Of a stretch of DNA of 64,000 nucleotides, positions 16,267-24,820 are shown piece by piece. Numbering within the stretch: position 1 is the first letter of the stretch; each line of letters starts with the position of its first letter. The stretch lies in contig NC_015943.1 of NCBI RefSeq assembly GCF_000223905.1, forward strand, positions 310,001 through 374,000. The letters are read 5' to 3'. Origin of the DNA: Haloarcula hispanica ATCC 33960. Lineage in GTDB: Archaea; Halobacteriota; Halobacteria; Halobacteriales; Haloarculaceae. Both the position numbers and the translations under genes were made by a program. The notes below the pieces were generated by a model. The model saw nothing but the letters and a program-made list of their open reading frames with translations, did no database searches and had not been told where the DNA came from.

Positions 16267-17415
16267 TTACCAGTCGGCGACGCTACCGTCCTCGTGCCGC
16301 CATATCGGGTTGTGCCAGTCGAGATCGGCCTCTGCTTTCTCCCGAACAACGTCTAGCGCTACGTCGATACCCAGTCCCGGGCCGTCCAGCGTCTTCAGGT
16401 AGCCGTCGTCGAACGCAAACGGGTTCGAATTCAGCAGGTCGTGTGCGGGACTGGTCGTCTCAGAGTGGACGTCGAACCCCTGATCCTGGACTAACAGGTT
16501 CGGAACGACCGTATCCACCTGGATCGACGCAGCCAGCGCAATTGGACCCAGTGGGCAGTTCGGTGCAATGGCGACGTCGTGTGACTCCGCCATGTTAGCA
16601 AGTTTGACCATCTCTGAAATACCGCCTGCGTGAGAGACATCGGGCTGAATCACGTCAATCGCCCCCGTTTTGAGGAGGTCTTTGTAATCCCATCTCGAGT
16701 ACAGTCGCTCACCTGCTGCGATTGGTGCGCGTGTCTGTGCCGCGATGTTCGGAAGGTGTTCGATGTTCTCGGGAAGCACTGGCTCTTCGATGAACATCGG
16801 TTCGACGGATTCGAGGCGGTTGGTGAGGGTCTTGGCCATCGATTTTGATACTCGGCCTCTGAAATCGATCCCGAGATCCACTCGGTCGTCCACCGCTGTT
16901 CGAACGTGCTGAATCCGTTCTGTGATCTCGTCGAGCGACGCCTTCGTTTCGATGAACCGGGTCTGATTCGTCGCATCCATTTTGAGTGCGGTGTAGCCGG
17001 CCTCGGCTAACCGCGTCGCTTCTGCAGCGACATCCTCCGGCCGGTCACCGCCGATCCACTTATACACTCTAACCTTATCACGGCTCTTCCCACCCAACAG
17101 TTCGTACACAGGTGCACCGAAGTGTTTCCCCTTGATATCCCAGAGCGCCTGATTGATACCAGCGATGGCAGACATCAGGATCGGTCCGCCGCGATAGAAC
17201 CCGCCACGGTACAGCGCTTGCCAGTGATCCTCGATTCTAAACGGGTCCTTCCCGATGAGATACTGGTCCAGCATCTCCTCGACCGCCGCTCGAACTGTTT
17301 TCGCTCTCCCCTCGATGACGGGCTCACCCCACCCCAGAACTCCGGTGTTGGTTTCTAGTTTCAGGAAGACCCAGCGGGGAGGGATTTCGAACAGTTCGTA
17401 TCCGGTGATTTGCAT
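16267..17415 (-). CDS. Enolase-superfamily sugar-acid dehydratase, galactonate dehydratase-like
   Basis: 382 residues aligning along their whole length with E. coli D-galactonate dehydratase DgoD (PPRWVFLKLET, YRGGPILMSAIAGI, WRHEDGSVADW). The three metal ligands are present as Asp184, Glu210 and Glu236. The two catalytic histidines of DgoD (His185 and His285) are replaced by Arg186 (GIDFRGRVS) and Asn286 (IAPNCPLGP). The overall fold and metal site are therefore kept but the acid/base chemistry is changed, so the substrate may be another sugar acid, for instance gluconate or an amino-sugar acid. It sits between the SIS gene and the IclR gene on the same strand; its product would be a 2-keto-3-deoxy sugar acid. 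Confidence 0.82.
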   Translation of the reverse strand: MQITGYELFEIPPRWVFLKLETNTGVLGWGEPVIEGRAKTVRAAVEEMLDQYLIGKDPFRIEDHWQALYRGGFYRGGPILMSAIAGINQALWDIKGKHFGAPVYELLGGKSRDKVRVYKWIGGDRPEDVAAEATRLAEAGYTALKMDATNQTRFIETKASLDEITERIQHVRTAVDDRVDLGIDFRGRVSKSMAKTLTNRLESVEPMFIEEPVLPENIEHLPNIAAQTRAPIAAGERLYSRWDYKDLLKTGAIDVIQPDVSHAGGISEMVKLANMAESHDVAIAPNCPLGPIALAASIQVDTVVPNLLVQDQGFDVHSETTSPAHDLLNSNPFAFDDGYLKTLDGPGLGIDVALDVVREKAEADLDWHNPIWRHEDGSVADW

Positions 17416-17652
17416 ACTGCCGCATCGTATCCGGAGTGTGATTAACCTTCATGATATAATCTGCATAATCCAGCTCCCACTGGGTTTACATATCGGTTGT
17501 GCGGCTGTGTATCGTGACGGTCGTCACCGCTGTCAGCTATCGACAGGACTCCAGAGGGCGGAAAAGAGACCAGTGTGAGTTAGCCGTTTCAATTCGTTGC
17601 TTCTCATCGATGATCGATACGTGCCATTCGCTAGGGTTGCTGGTGTAGCCAG

Positions 17653-18660
17653 CTATCCCAGCGCACTCCACTCGATATGTTTCGAGAGTTCCGGTGGATC
17701 GTCCGGATTGTATCCCTTCTTGACGGCCGTCTTGTACGTGAGCGATTGCAGGATCTTCAACGGGACTATCGGGTGGTCCGGTGATCGGGACGGGAGTTTG
17801 ATTGAGATGTCTCCACCGTAGTCGTTCGTCGGCCGCCGCAGGACAATTGTGATCACTCCGGCGTCGCGTAGCTTTGAAACGACCTCGCTGGTCAACGATG
17901 ACTTCGATTCTCGGGTCGCAATGACGAGTGCCGGCTCACCGGCAGCGTTTGCGATGGGACCGTGGCTGATTTCCGGTGTCGGGAGTGCTGTCGTATGCAA
18001 CAGTGCACCCTCGCCGAACTTCGTCGCCGCCTCGCCTGCAAGCCCATATTCGATCCCCTGTCCGAGAGTGTAGAGTGTCTTGGCCTCCGCGAGGACAGCG
18101 ACGGCTGCCTGAAAGTCCTGGTCGATGACGTTCCGGCATGTGCGTTGCAGTTCGCTCGGTGTGTACTCACTGTATTTGCTTTCGAGCAGCGAGAACGTCA
18201 GCATCAACGCGGCATCGACTGTTTTGGTAGCAAGGACTGCTTTCTCGGTCCCCGCCGGCGTGACGAGGATCTCGTCCGCTACAGACCCCAGCGTCGAATC
18301 GGCGCTGTTTGTAATACCGATAACGAATGCACCTCCCTCTTTTGCTCGGCGAGCGGCTGTAACGGTTTCAGACGTTTCGCCGGACTGGGAGTAGGCGACG
18401 ACAACCGTTTCCTCAGTAATCGGCGGACCGGCGAACAGATATTCTGACGCGGCGTGCGCCGTTGCATCGATGCCGCTCTGGAAAGACGCATACTGACCGA
18501 TCACGCCGGTCCAGTACGAGGATCCACAGCCGATGAAGTGGACTCGGTCAGCGTGTGCAATACGCTCGCGTGGCTCGGAAAGGTCGTGCGTGCTCAGTTC
18601 GAAATCGTTCAGTCGGTCGATACCGGAACGGATCTCGTCGTAGACTGCGTGTGTGGTCAT
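17653..18660 (-). CDS. SIS-domain sugar isomerase/deaminase (GlmS-C / GlmD-like)
   Basis: 335 residues with two SIS domains. The first (about 20-160) carries HFIGCGSSYWTG and the phosphosugar-binding YSQSGETSETV; the second (about 180-320) carries TLGQGIEYGLAGEAA and GPIANAAG; the tail ends KHIEWSALG. This is the isomerase half of glucosamine-6-phosphate synthase without the glutaminase domain, as in archaeal glucosamine-6-phosphate deaminase GlmD and in AgaS. Start 18660 (ATG) is preferred over the TTG at 18708. With the GH3 and PIG-L genes nearby it probably works in amino-sugar breakdown, converting an amino-sugar phosphate to the ketose phosphate and ammonia. No sugar kinase is visible in the window. 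Confidence 0.85.
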   Translation of the reverse strand: MTTHAVYDEIRSGIDRLNDFELSTHDLSEPRERIAHADRVHFIGCGSSYWTGVIGQYASFQSGIDATAHAASEYLFAGPPITEETVVVAYSQSGETSETVTAARRAKEGGAFVIGITNSADSTLGSVADEILVTPAGTEKAVLATKTVDAALMLTFSLLESKYSEYTPSELQRTCRNVIDQDFQAAVAVLAEAKTLYTLGQGIEYGLAGEAATKFGEGALLHTTALPTPEISHGPIANAAGEPALVIATRESKSSLTSEVVSKLRDAGVITIVLRRPTNDYGGDISIKLPSRSPDHPIVPLKILQSLTYKTAVKKGYNPDDPPELSKHIEWSALG

Positions 18661-18715
18661 GTTTTGATGTTCATGGGACGGCACTGTGGTCAGTTGTTTC
18701 AGCGACAACGCCGGC

Positions 18716-18760
18716 AGAGGCTTCGGTCAGCCAGCAACTGTCTGACTGACCGAAGCCTCT
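18716..18760. repeat. 15-base perfect inverted repeat in the divergent SIS / binding-protein promoter region
   Basis: AGAGGCTTCGGTCAG (18716-18730) and its exact reverse complement (18746-18760) flank 15 bases. It lies 56-100 bases upstream of the SIS start and 146-190 bases upstream of the binding-protein start. An RNA of either strand would form a stable stem. It could be a 5' leader hairpin, a terminator against read-through, or a long operator. Confidence 0.6.
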
Positions 18761-18871
18761 CTGCGATCACTTAGATTACCAATTGATGGCAGTGTATTAT
18801 AAAACCATACGATAGGTATTTGTGATAGCCCACAGGAACACAGTGTTACGAAGAATATCCTAAACAATTAA

Positions 18872-18880
18872 TTATATATA
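18872..18880 (+). promoter_or_regulatory. TATA box of the sugar transporter operon
   Basis: The ATATATA stretch is centred about 30 bases before the ATG at 18906, giving a leaderless or nearly leaderless transcript for the binding-protein gene. A TTACGAA half-site like the gdh palindrome lies just upstream at 18846-18852. Confidence 0.5.
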
Positions 18881-18905
18881 CTACATGGGTCGTTGGTGAT
18901 AGCAT

Positions 18906-20273
18906 ATGTCAGACAGTAGTTTGCGGAGTGGCAAGCGACGTCGCTTCATCAAAAGCGCCGGAGCGGCAACAGTCACGCTGCTCGCGGGCTGTGGCGGCAA
19001 CGAAAGTTCAGAGAGTACCTCCGGGGATGGCGGGGACGGCGACTCTGGCGCGAGCACCGGGGAGCAATCGAATGATATAACCACCCTCACAGTCCGTCAC
19101 TTCGTCAATGACCACATTGAGACGTTCTACGAGAAGCACAATCCCATACTGAAGAAAGAACACGGGATCAGCGTGGATTTCGAGACGATGGGCTGGGGCG
19201 TCGCTCGGAAGAAGCAAAACAACAGTATCTCCACCCGGACCGGTCCGGACGTCGAAGAGATCGCATCGACGTGGATGCCACAACAGGTCAATTCCGACGG
19301 CTGGATGGACCTCGAAGAAGCCGGCGTCTCGATGCCGACAGACAATATCTACGAGTCACCGCTTCAGATCGGTAAATTCGACGGCGTCCGGGCTGGGTTC
19401 CCCTGGTTCTGGGGACCCCGCGGACACATTTATTATAAATCGCTGTTCGAGGAAGCCGGTATCGATGGCCCTCCGTCGACCTGGGACGAACTCGCGAATG
19501 ATGCGTCGAAGTACAACACGCAGGCCGAAAAGTGGGAACAGGAAGGCTACAACACGAGATACCTGTTCGGCATTCCGGGGGCGAACAACTGGGCAGTCGT
19601 CCAGTACTATATGATGCTCATCTGGCAAAACGGCGGGAGCGTGATCGACGGGTCCAAGCCGACATTCGACAGTGACGCGGCGGTGGAGGCGCTGAATTTC
19701 TACAAGGACCTGTCGACGACGCACAAGGCGTCCCCACAGGCGTCAGTCGAGTGGAACGGCGTTGCACGGAACAACGCGTTTAGCAGCAAACGGATAGCCT
19801 CGACGTGGCAGGGGCTCAGAGTAGCAAACGATATCGACGCCGAACTCGGCGTCGGCAAGCCGCCGGCCGGTCCCCGGGGAGAGTCGTCGACCTTCTTCGG
19901 AGTGAACCTCATGGGCATCCATCCCTGGACGAAGAAGAAGAGCGAAGCCGCGACGTTCATCGAGTATCTGATGCAGCCGGAGGTCAACGCAGAACTCGCG
20001 AAGGGCTCTGGCTTCTTGCCGACGATCAAGAGTAGCTTCGAGCAAGACGCCTTCCAGGGTGAGCTGTATCAGTCCTTCAGTGAAGACGTTCTGAACAACA
20101 CAAACGCCAAGACAGCGCCGCAAGTCGTGGGCTGGGGTGATGTCTCCGGAGCGATCAAGGGGGCTGTCACGAAGGTACTCACGAAGGCAGCAACGGACTC
20201 CTGGTCCGAAGGCGATACCGAGAAGGCACTCCAACAGGCTGCGATGCAGGCAGAAAACGCGCTTCAAGGATAA
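18906..20273 (+). CDS. Sugar ABC transporter substrate-binding lipoprotein
   Basis: 455 residues. A Tat signal (SGKRRRFIKSAGAATV) ends in the lipobox LAGC near residue 30, followed by a Gly/Ser/Asp-rich linker to about residue 60 and then a type II (extracellular family 1) binding domain, with FNYYK-type segments such as VEALNFYKDL and the AATFIEYLMQPEVN block. It captures a mono- or oligosaccharide outside the membrane for the permeases at 20486-22385 and the ATPase at 26170-27300. Given the GH3 and deacetylase genes, N-acetylglucosamine or a short chitin/peptidoglycan-type oligosaccharide is a plausible ligand; this is inference. Confidence 0.9.
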   Translation: MSDSSLRSGKRRRFIKSAGAATVTLLAGCGGNESSESTSGDGGDGDSGASTGEQSNDITTLTVRHFVNDHIETFYEKHNPILKKEHGISVDFETMGWGVARKKQNNSISTRTGPDVEEIASTWMPQQVNSDGWMDLEEAGVSMPTDNIYESPLQIGKFDGVRAGFPWFWGPRGHIYYKSLFEEAGIDGPPSTWDELANDASKYNTQAEKWEQEGYNTRYLFGIPGANNWAVVQYYMMLIWQNGGSVIDGSKPTFDSDAAVEALNFYKDLSTTHKASPQASVEWNGVARNNAFSSKRIASTWQGLRVANDIDAELGVGKPPAGPRGESSTFFGVNLMGIHPWTKKKSEAATFIEYLMQPEVNAELAKGSGFLPTIKSSFEQDAFQGELYQSFSEDVLNNTNAKTAPQVVGWGDVSGAIKGAVTKVLTKAATDSWSEGDTEKALQQAAMQAENALQG

Positions 20274-20352
20274 CCTCGGAAAACAGGCGTTTCAGTGTGG
20301 TTCTGTGCTTGTCCGGTCGAATAGCTACTATAGTAACAATTGAAACGATGTC

Positions 20353-20388
20353 CACACTGATCGCACTGCCGTCGTGCGATCAGGTGTG
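20353..20388 (+). other. Stable RNA hairpin between binding-protein and permease genes
   Basis: The arm CACACTGATCGCAC (20353-20366) pairs with GTGCGATCAGGTGTG (20374-20388) across a 7-base loop, 14 pairs with one bulge. It follows the binding-protein stop by 80 bases. Such stems usually protect the upstream mRNA or stop most read-through so that the binding protein is made in excess of the permeases. Two copies of GCTACTATAG flank it at 20324-20333 and 20404-20413. Confidence 0.6.
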
Positions 20389-20455
20389 CATTGATTTTCA
20401 ATGGCTACTATAGCTTTGTGTCGGGACCGTGTCACTCTAGCGTCGTGCAGAACGG

Positions 20456-20463
20456 TTAAATAC
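20456..20463 (+). promoter_or_regulatory. TATA box of the permease operon (TTAAATAC)
   Basis: The centre lies about 26 bases before the ATG at 20486, so the permease genes have their own leaderless promoter beyond the hairpin. This supports 20486 over the in-frame TTG at 20465. Confidence 0.5.
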
Positions 20464-20485
20464 ATTGCATAATAATCGATTGTGT

Positions 20486-21466
20486 ATGCTCCTGTCCGCG
20501 TACCAGCGAGTCAGACGTCGACTCCCAGCGGTTCATATCCCATACGTTAGCTCGTTACCTGCAAGCCAGCGCTTCGGACTCAAGCTCATTGCCCCGGCTC
20601 TGGCAATGATGCTTCTCGTCCACGGGATTCCAGTCATCCTCGGGTTCGTTATGAGCTTCTACGAGTTCCCGTCGCTCAGATACACTGACTGGTTCCGCCC
20701 AGAGACGTTCGTCGGGCTTGACCACTTCGCGAAGGTCTTCCAGAAGGATACGATCTATGGCGCACAGTTCTGGAACTCGCTCAAAGTCACCATTCTGTAC
20801 ACGGTTGGCTCGGTCGTAGGGACGTACGTTCTCGGGCTCGTCACCGCACTCACCCTCGATAAGCAATTCCGGGGGAAGCTTGTCGCGAGGACCGTGATTC
20901 TGATTCCGTACGTGACACCGGTTGTCGTCACGCTTCTCACCTGGCGGATGATGTTCCGGAGCGATACTGGAGTCATCAACGCGTTACTCCGGCAGGCCGG
21001 ACTCATCGAGGGGTCCCTGTTCTGGCTACTGGGTCCAAACTCACTGTACGCGATAATCATCGCGAACGTCTGGCGGAACTTCCCGTATGCGGCGATCATG
21101 TTGTACGCCGGACTGCAGTCGGTACCGGAGCAATTGTACGAGGCTGCAGAGATAGACGGGGCCGGCCGATGGGGGAAGCTGCGGTACGTGACGCTGCCAC
21201 AGTTGAAGCCTGTCTCTGCCGTCATTCTGCTGCTGTTGATCCTCTGGACCTTCATCAACTTCCCCGTCCCGTATATTTTGCTGGGAGGGTCACCGAGCGA
21301 ATCGGGGAACGTCCTGATGTTGCTCATCTACTCCTTTGGCTTCAAACAGAGTGCATACGGGATCGGGTCCGCGCTCAGCGCGATGCTGTTCCTGTTCTCT
21401 ATGACCATCGCATACGTCTATTACAAGCGCGTTGTGGCGTCTAGCTACGACGGAGGGGCTATCTGA
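20486..21466 (+). CDS. Sugar ABC transporter permease (MalF/UgpA type)
   Basis: 326 residues with about six membrane segments and the cytoplasmic coupling EAA loop EAAEIDGAGRWGKLRYVTLPQL near residues 220-240. The N-terminal stretch up to about residue 25 is hydrophilic and Arg-rich. It forms the membrane channel with the second permease encoded immediately downstream and is driven by the MalK-type ATPase at 26170-27300. The stop codon is one base before the ATG of the next gene. Confidence 0.9.
   Translation: MLLSAYQRVRRRLPAVHIPYVSSLPASQRFGLKLIAPALAMMLLVHGIPVILGFVMSFYEFPSLRYTDWFRPETFVGLDHFAKVFQKDTIYGAQFWNSLKVTILYTVGSVVGTYVLGLVTALTLDKQFRGKLVARTVILIPYVTPVVVTLLTWRMMFRSDTGVINALLRQAGLIEGSLFWLLGPNSLYAIIIANVWRNFPYAAIMLYAGLQSVPEQLYEAAEIDGAGRWGKLRYVTLPQLKPVSAVILLLLILWTFINFPVPYILLGGSPSESGNVLMLLIYSFGFKQSAYGIGSALSAMLFLFSMTIAYVYYKRVVASSYDGGAI
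21452..21456 (+). promoter_or_regulatory. Shine-Dalgarno GGAGG before the second permease
   Basis: It lies 12 bases before the ATG at 21468 inside the end of the upstream gene. Most genes here look leaderless, so a clear SD on an internal operon gene is informative and decides the start. Confidence 0.6.
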
Positions 21467-21467
21467 G

Positions 21468-22385
21468 ATGCTCAGTTCGCTCATGGCTGCTGTCGGGTCA
21501 GAAAGTACGATGGTGCCCGACGAAATGCGGCTGACTGCCGATGGTAAAGAGCTCGTGTACCAACTGCTCTGGCGCTCCGTGCTCATCCTTGTTCTCATAT
21601 TCGCGATATTCCCCGTCTGGATGATGTTCACGACGTCGTTCAAAACCCGCGATGAAGTGCTGCAACTCGGGCTTGACATAATTCCGGCGGACCCCTATGT
21701 CCAGAACTACTTCCTGATGTTCCAGCGGTTCCCGCTCGTCGACTACTACGTTAACAGCCTGGTCATTTCGAGCGTGACAACAGTTCTTTCGCTGCTCATC
21801 GGTGGACTGGCTGCCTACTCGTTGTCGCGATATGAGTTCCCTGGCAAGGAGAAATTCGAGATGGGGGCACTCGCAACGCAGATGATCCCCGGAGTACTCA
21901 TCCTCATCCCGATGTTTCTGTTGTTCATCGTCATGGACCAGTCGGCGAACGTTCCGATGAAAGACACGTACCATGGAATGATATTCCTCTATACGACGTT
22001 TACCGTCCCGTTCACCATCTGGATGCTTCGTGGGTACTTCGACACGATACCGACCGCGCTGGAGGAAGCCGCGCGGATCGACGGCTGTACGCGGACACAG
22101 GCCCTGTTCCGCGTCGTCATGCCGCTTGCAGCACCGGGCCTGGCTGCGACTGGGATGTTCGTGTTCCTGCTCGCGTTCAACGAGGTGCTTTTCGCGTCGG
22201 TCCTGGCGACCGACAACGTCACGCCGTTCTCCATTGGGATTCAGAACTTCCAGCAGCAGGATCAGACGATGTGGGGCCAGATGATGGCTGCCTCGACGCT
22301 CGCCGCTGTCCCACTGCTCGCAATCTTCGTCGTGTTCCAGCGGCAGATCGTTTCCGGGCTGACGTCCGGGAGTGTCAAGCAGTAA
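21468..22385 (+). CDS. Sugar ABC transporter permease (MalG/UgpE type)
   Basis: 305 residues with about six membrane segments, the MalG-type N-terminal FPVWMMFTTSFKTRDEV and the EAA loop EEAARIDGCTRTQALFRVVMPL. The ATG at 21468 lies one base after the upstream stop, and a GGAGG at 21452-21456 is well placed as a ribosome binding site, which fixes the start despite an open frame extending further upstream. It partners the preceding permease. Confidence 0.9.
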   Translation: MLSSLMAAVGSESTMVPDEMRLTADGKELVYQLLWRSVLILVLIFAIFPVWMMFTTSFKTRDEVLQLGLDIIPADPYVQNYFLMFQRFPLVDYYVNSLVISSVTTVLSLLIGGLAAYSLSRYEFPGKEKFEMGALATQMIPGVLILIPMFLLFIVMDQSANVPMKDTYHGMIFLYTTFTVPFTIWMLRGYFDTIPTALEEAARIDGCTRTQALFRVVMPLAAPGLAATGMFVFLLAFNEVLFASVLATDNVTPFSIGIQNFQQQDQTMWGQMMAASTLAAVPLLAIFVVFQRQIVSGLTSGSVKQ

Positions 22386-22428
22386 TCTTCGGCTCCAGTG
22401 TTGTGGCGGTTCGCGATTCCAAACGTAG

Positions 22429-22436
22429 TTTTATAT
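22429..22436 (+). promoter_or_regulatory. TATA box of the GH3 gene (TTTTATAT)
   Basis: The box is centred about 28 bases before the ATG at 22461, giving the glycosidase gene its own leaderless promoter although it lies only 75 bases after the permease stop. It also decides for 22461 over the upstream in-frame start. Confidence 0.5.
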
Positions 22437-22460
22437 CCCCAGCACGTCGGATGTTGTTAT

Positions 22461-24032
22461 ATGCAGACTCAGACGGTGGCGAGTATGCCATTAACACAGA
22501 AAGTCGGCCAGTTATTCATGGCTGGCTTTGATGGCACCGAACCGACTGCTGGGATACGGGAACTGATTCGTGAGTACAACCTCGGCAACATCATTTATTT
22601 CACCCGAAATATTACGTCGCCGGCGCAGGTGGCAGCCCTCTCGGCGGAGTTGCAGTCAGAAGCCACAGCAGTCGGCGCTGGCCTCCCACTGTTCGTCGCC
22701 ACCGACCAGGAGGGCGGCGTCGTCTCACGCCTCAACTGGGGCACGCAACTGCCGAGTCAGATGCTCATTGGGGCCTGCGATGACGAAGCGATGGCTCGGA
22801 AAGCAGGTGCGACCGTCGGACGGGAGCTACGGAGCCTCGGGATCAATCTGAACCTCGCGCCAGTCCTCGACGTCAACAACAACCCGGACAACCCCGTAAT
22901 CGGTGTCAGATCCTTCGGTGAAAATCCCGAGCGCGTGGCCGCGCTGGGCGCAGCCATGGCCCAGGGCCTCCAGTCCGTGGCTGTCGCGGCCTGTGGGAAG
23001 CATTTCCCCGGTCATGGCGACACGGCAGTCGATTCACATCTCGACCTGCCGGTGGTCGCCCACGAGCGGTCCCGACTGGAACGCGTGGAGTTCGCACCGT
23101 TCGAAGCGGCGATACAGAGCGGTATCGACGCGATCATGACCACACACGTTGCCTTTCCGGCGATAACAGGCGACGCGGAACTGCCAGCGACGATATCGTC
23201 GGCAGTCCAGACAGCACTGCTTCGAAAGCAATTGGGGTTTGATGGGTTACTCGTCACGGACTGTCTCGAGATGGACGCGATTGCCGAAGGCGTCGGTCCC
23301 GCCGAAGGGGCTGTCCGTGCAATCGAGGCCGGGTGTGATATCGTCACTGTTTCACATACGCTCGAGCGACAGCGTGCAGCGATTGAGGCCGTGCTTACCG
23401 CCGTCCGAACGGGACGGCTTACCGAGGAGCGAATCGACCGGTCGCTGCAGCGCATCCGGCGTTGTAAACAGCAACGGATAGGTGCATCTGAGACTGCCGA
23501 AAAGCCGGAGTGGAATCGCTGTGCGCCCGAATCGAAACAGCTTGCAACTGAAATCGCAAACTGTGGGGTAACACTCGTCAGGGACGACAGCGAGACAGTG
23601 CCGTTCGATACGTCGCGTCACCTGCATGTGGTCAGCTTTACCGGAACGCGGGGGTCGCCCGCCGAGGACGAGCGCTACGACCCAGAGGCGGTCTCTGCTG
23701 CGCTCAGCGAGGTCGGGTTTGAAATCACGACCCATACAGTGGCGACCGGTGAGACTGTCGAGATAGCGGCAGAGAACGAGCAGATTGTCGCTGTCAGTTA
23801 CGATGCCCTGGCAAACGAGTCACAGGCAGCGACGCTCCGGACGCTCATTGCGCACCACGACCAGCTGGCAGTCCTTGCCGTACGGAACCCATACGACCTC
23901 TCTGTCTGTCCAGATGCGGCCACGTTTTTGACGACCTACGGCTACTCACCAGGTGCGATTCAGGCAGCGGCGAAAACACTGGCAGGGACAGTCGACCCAA
24001 CGGGGACGCTTCCGGTCACGATTCCCGACTGA
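22461..24032 (+). CDS. Glycoside hydrolase family 3, beta-N-acetylhexosaminidase (NagZ-like)
   Basis: 523 residues. The GH3 barrel (about 1-340) carries the NagZ-type loop KHFPGHGDT at residues 180-188, whose His/Asp dyad is the acid/base in hexosaminidases of this subgroup, and the nucleophile Asp267 in LLVTDCLEMDA. The C-terminal half (about 380-523) forms a second alpha/beta domain. No signal peptide is visible, so it acts in the cytoplasm on imported oligosaccharide, releasing N-acetyl-hexosamines one at a time. It follows the transporter genes and faces the PIG-L deacetylase gene, which ends 40 bases away on the other strand. Confidence 0.9.
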   Translation: MQTQTVASMPLTQKVGQLFMAGFDGTEPTAGIRELIREYNLGNIIYFTRNITSPAQVAALSAELQSEATAVGAGLPLFVATDQEGGVVSRLNWGTQLPSQMLIGACDDEAMARKAGATVGRELRSLGINLNLAPVLDVNNNPDNPVIGVRSFGENPERVAALGAAMAQGLQSVAVAACGKHFPGHGDTAVDSHLDLPVVAHERSRLERVEFAPFEAAIQSGIDAIMTTHVAFPAITGDAELPATISSAVQTALLRKQLGFDGLLVTDCLEMDAIAEGVGPAEGAVRAIEAGCDIVTVSHTLERQRAAIEAVLTAVRTGRLTEERIDRSLQRIRRCKQQRIGASETAEKPEWNRCAPESKQLATEIANCGVTLVRDDSETVPFDTSRHLHVVSFTGTRGSPAEDERYDPEAVSAALSEVGFEITTHTVATGETVEIAAENEQIVAVSYDALANESQAATLRTLIAHHDQLAVLAVRNPYDLSVCPDAATFLTTYGYSPGAIQAAAKTLAGTVDPTGTLPVTIPD

Positions 24033-24071
24033 GGTCGCTTCAACGACAGTGCTCGTGAAACGCCAGCGACC

Positions 24072-24776
24072 TTATCCGAGAAACTCCTGTGCGGACTCGT
24101 GCAGCGGGACGAACCCCTCCGCACTGCGGGCCCCGGCCTGTTTCCCGAACACGAGATTCTCGGCGCGAAGTCCGTCGATGAGGTTGTCGAACTCGGCGTC
24201 GATGCCGCCGTGCTCGACGAGGAACTCTACCTGAGACTCGTGTTTCTTGATCGCTGTGACCTTCTGTTCCAGGTACCCATCGATATCGATGAACATGGAG
24301 GGGGTAAACTCCGATGTCGGCTTGCCGAAGTAGTAGATGTTGTCCGGATCACAGGGTTCGAAATCCGTCTCAACGAGGGGGAGCGAAGCCATGTAGTACG
24401 CGTCCGTCACTAACCGTGACGTCGCTCGGTGGTCTGGATGCAGATCGTCTTTGTAGTGCGTGAGGATGATGTCCGGGTCGTACTCCCGGATTACATCCAC
24501 CATCTCTACACGGTTCTCCAGGGAGTAAGTGATCCGCCCGTCTTTGAACTCGAGGAACGCGACTTCCGACGCGCCTAACACTGCCCCCGAGGCGCGGGCC
24601 TCCTGTTCGCGGACTCTCCCGACGGCTTCCTGTGAGTCCGTTCGCAGCCCGCCGTACTCTCCCCGAGTCATGTGTACGATACTGACCTCGTCACCGCGTT
24701 CAGCGTGCTTTGCTATCGTACCGCCACAGAAGACATCTGCGTCGTCTGGGTGGGCAACTACTACGAGGACGTCCAT
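24072..24776 (-). CDS. PIG-L family N-deacetylase
   Basis: 234 residues with the zinc motif AHPDDAD (residues 8-14) and HPDH near 112-115, the hallmark of N-acetylglucosaminide deacetylases, including archaeal diacetylchitobiose deacetylase. It would remove the acetyl group from N-acetylglucosamine or a short oligomer in the cytoplasm. Co-location with a hexosaminidase, a GlmD-like SIS protein and a sugar transporter parallels the chitin catabolic set of Thermococcales. It is 44 bases after the SelA-like gene, same strand, and so shares its promoter. Confidence 0.88.
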   Translation of the reverse strand: MDVLVVVAHPDDADVFCGGTIAKHAERGDEVSIVHMTRGEYGGLRTDSQEAVGRVREQEARASGAVLGASEVAFLEFKDGRITYSLENRVEMVDVIREYDPDIILTHYKDDLHPDHRATSRLVTDAYYMASLPLVETDFEPCDPDNIYYFGKPTSEFTPSMFIDIDGYLEQKVTAIKKHESQVEFLVEHGGIDAEFDNLIDGLRAENLVFGKQAGARSAEGFVPLHESAQEFLG

Positions 24777-24820
24777 ACTATGCTATGGTATTGTAAGTTA
24801 TTATTTATATCTTTTCTCTG

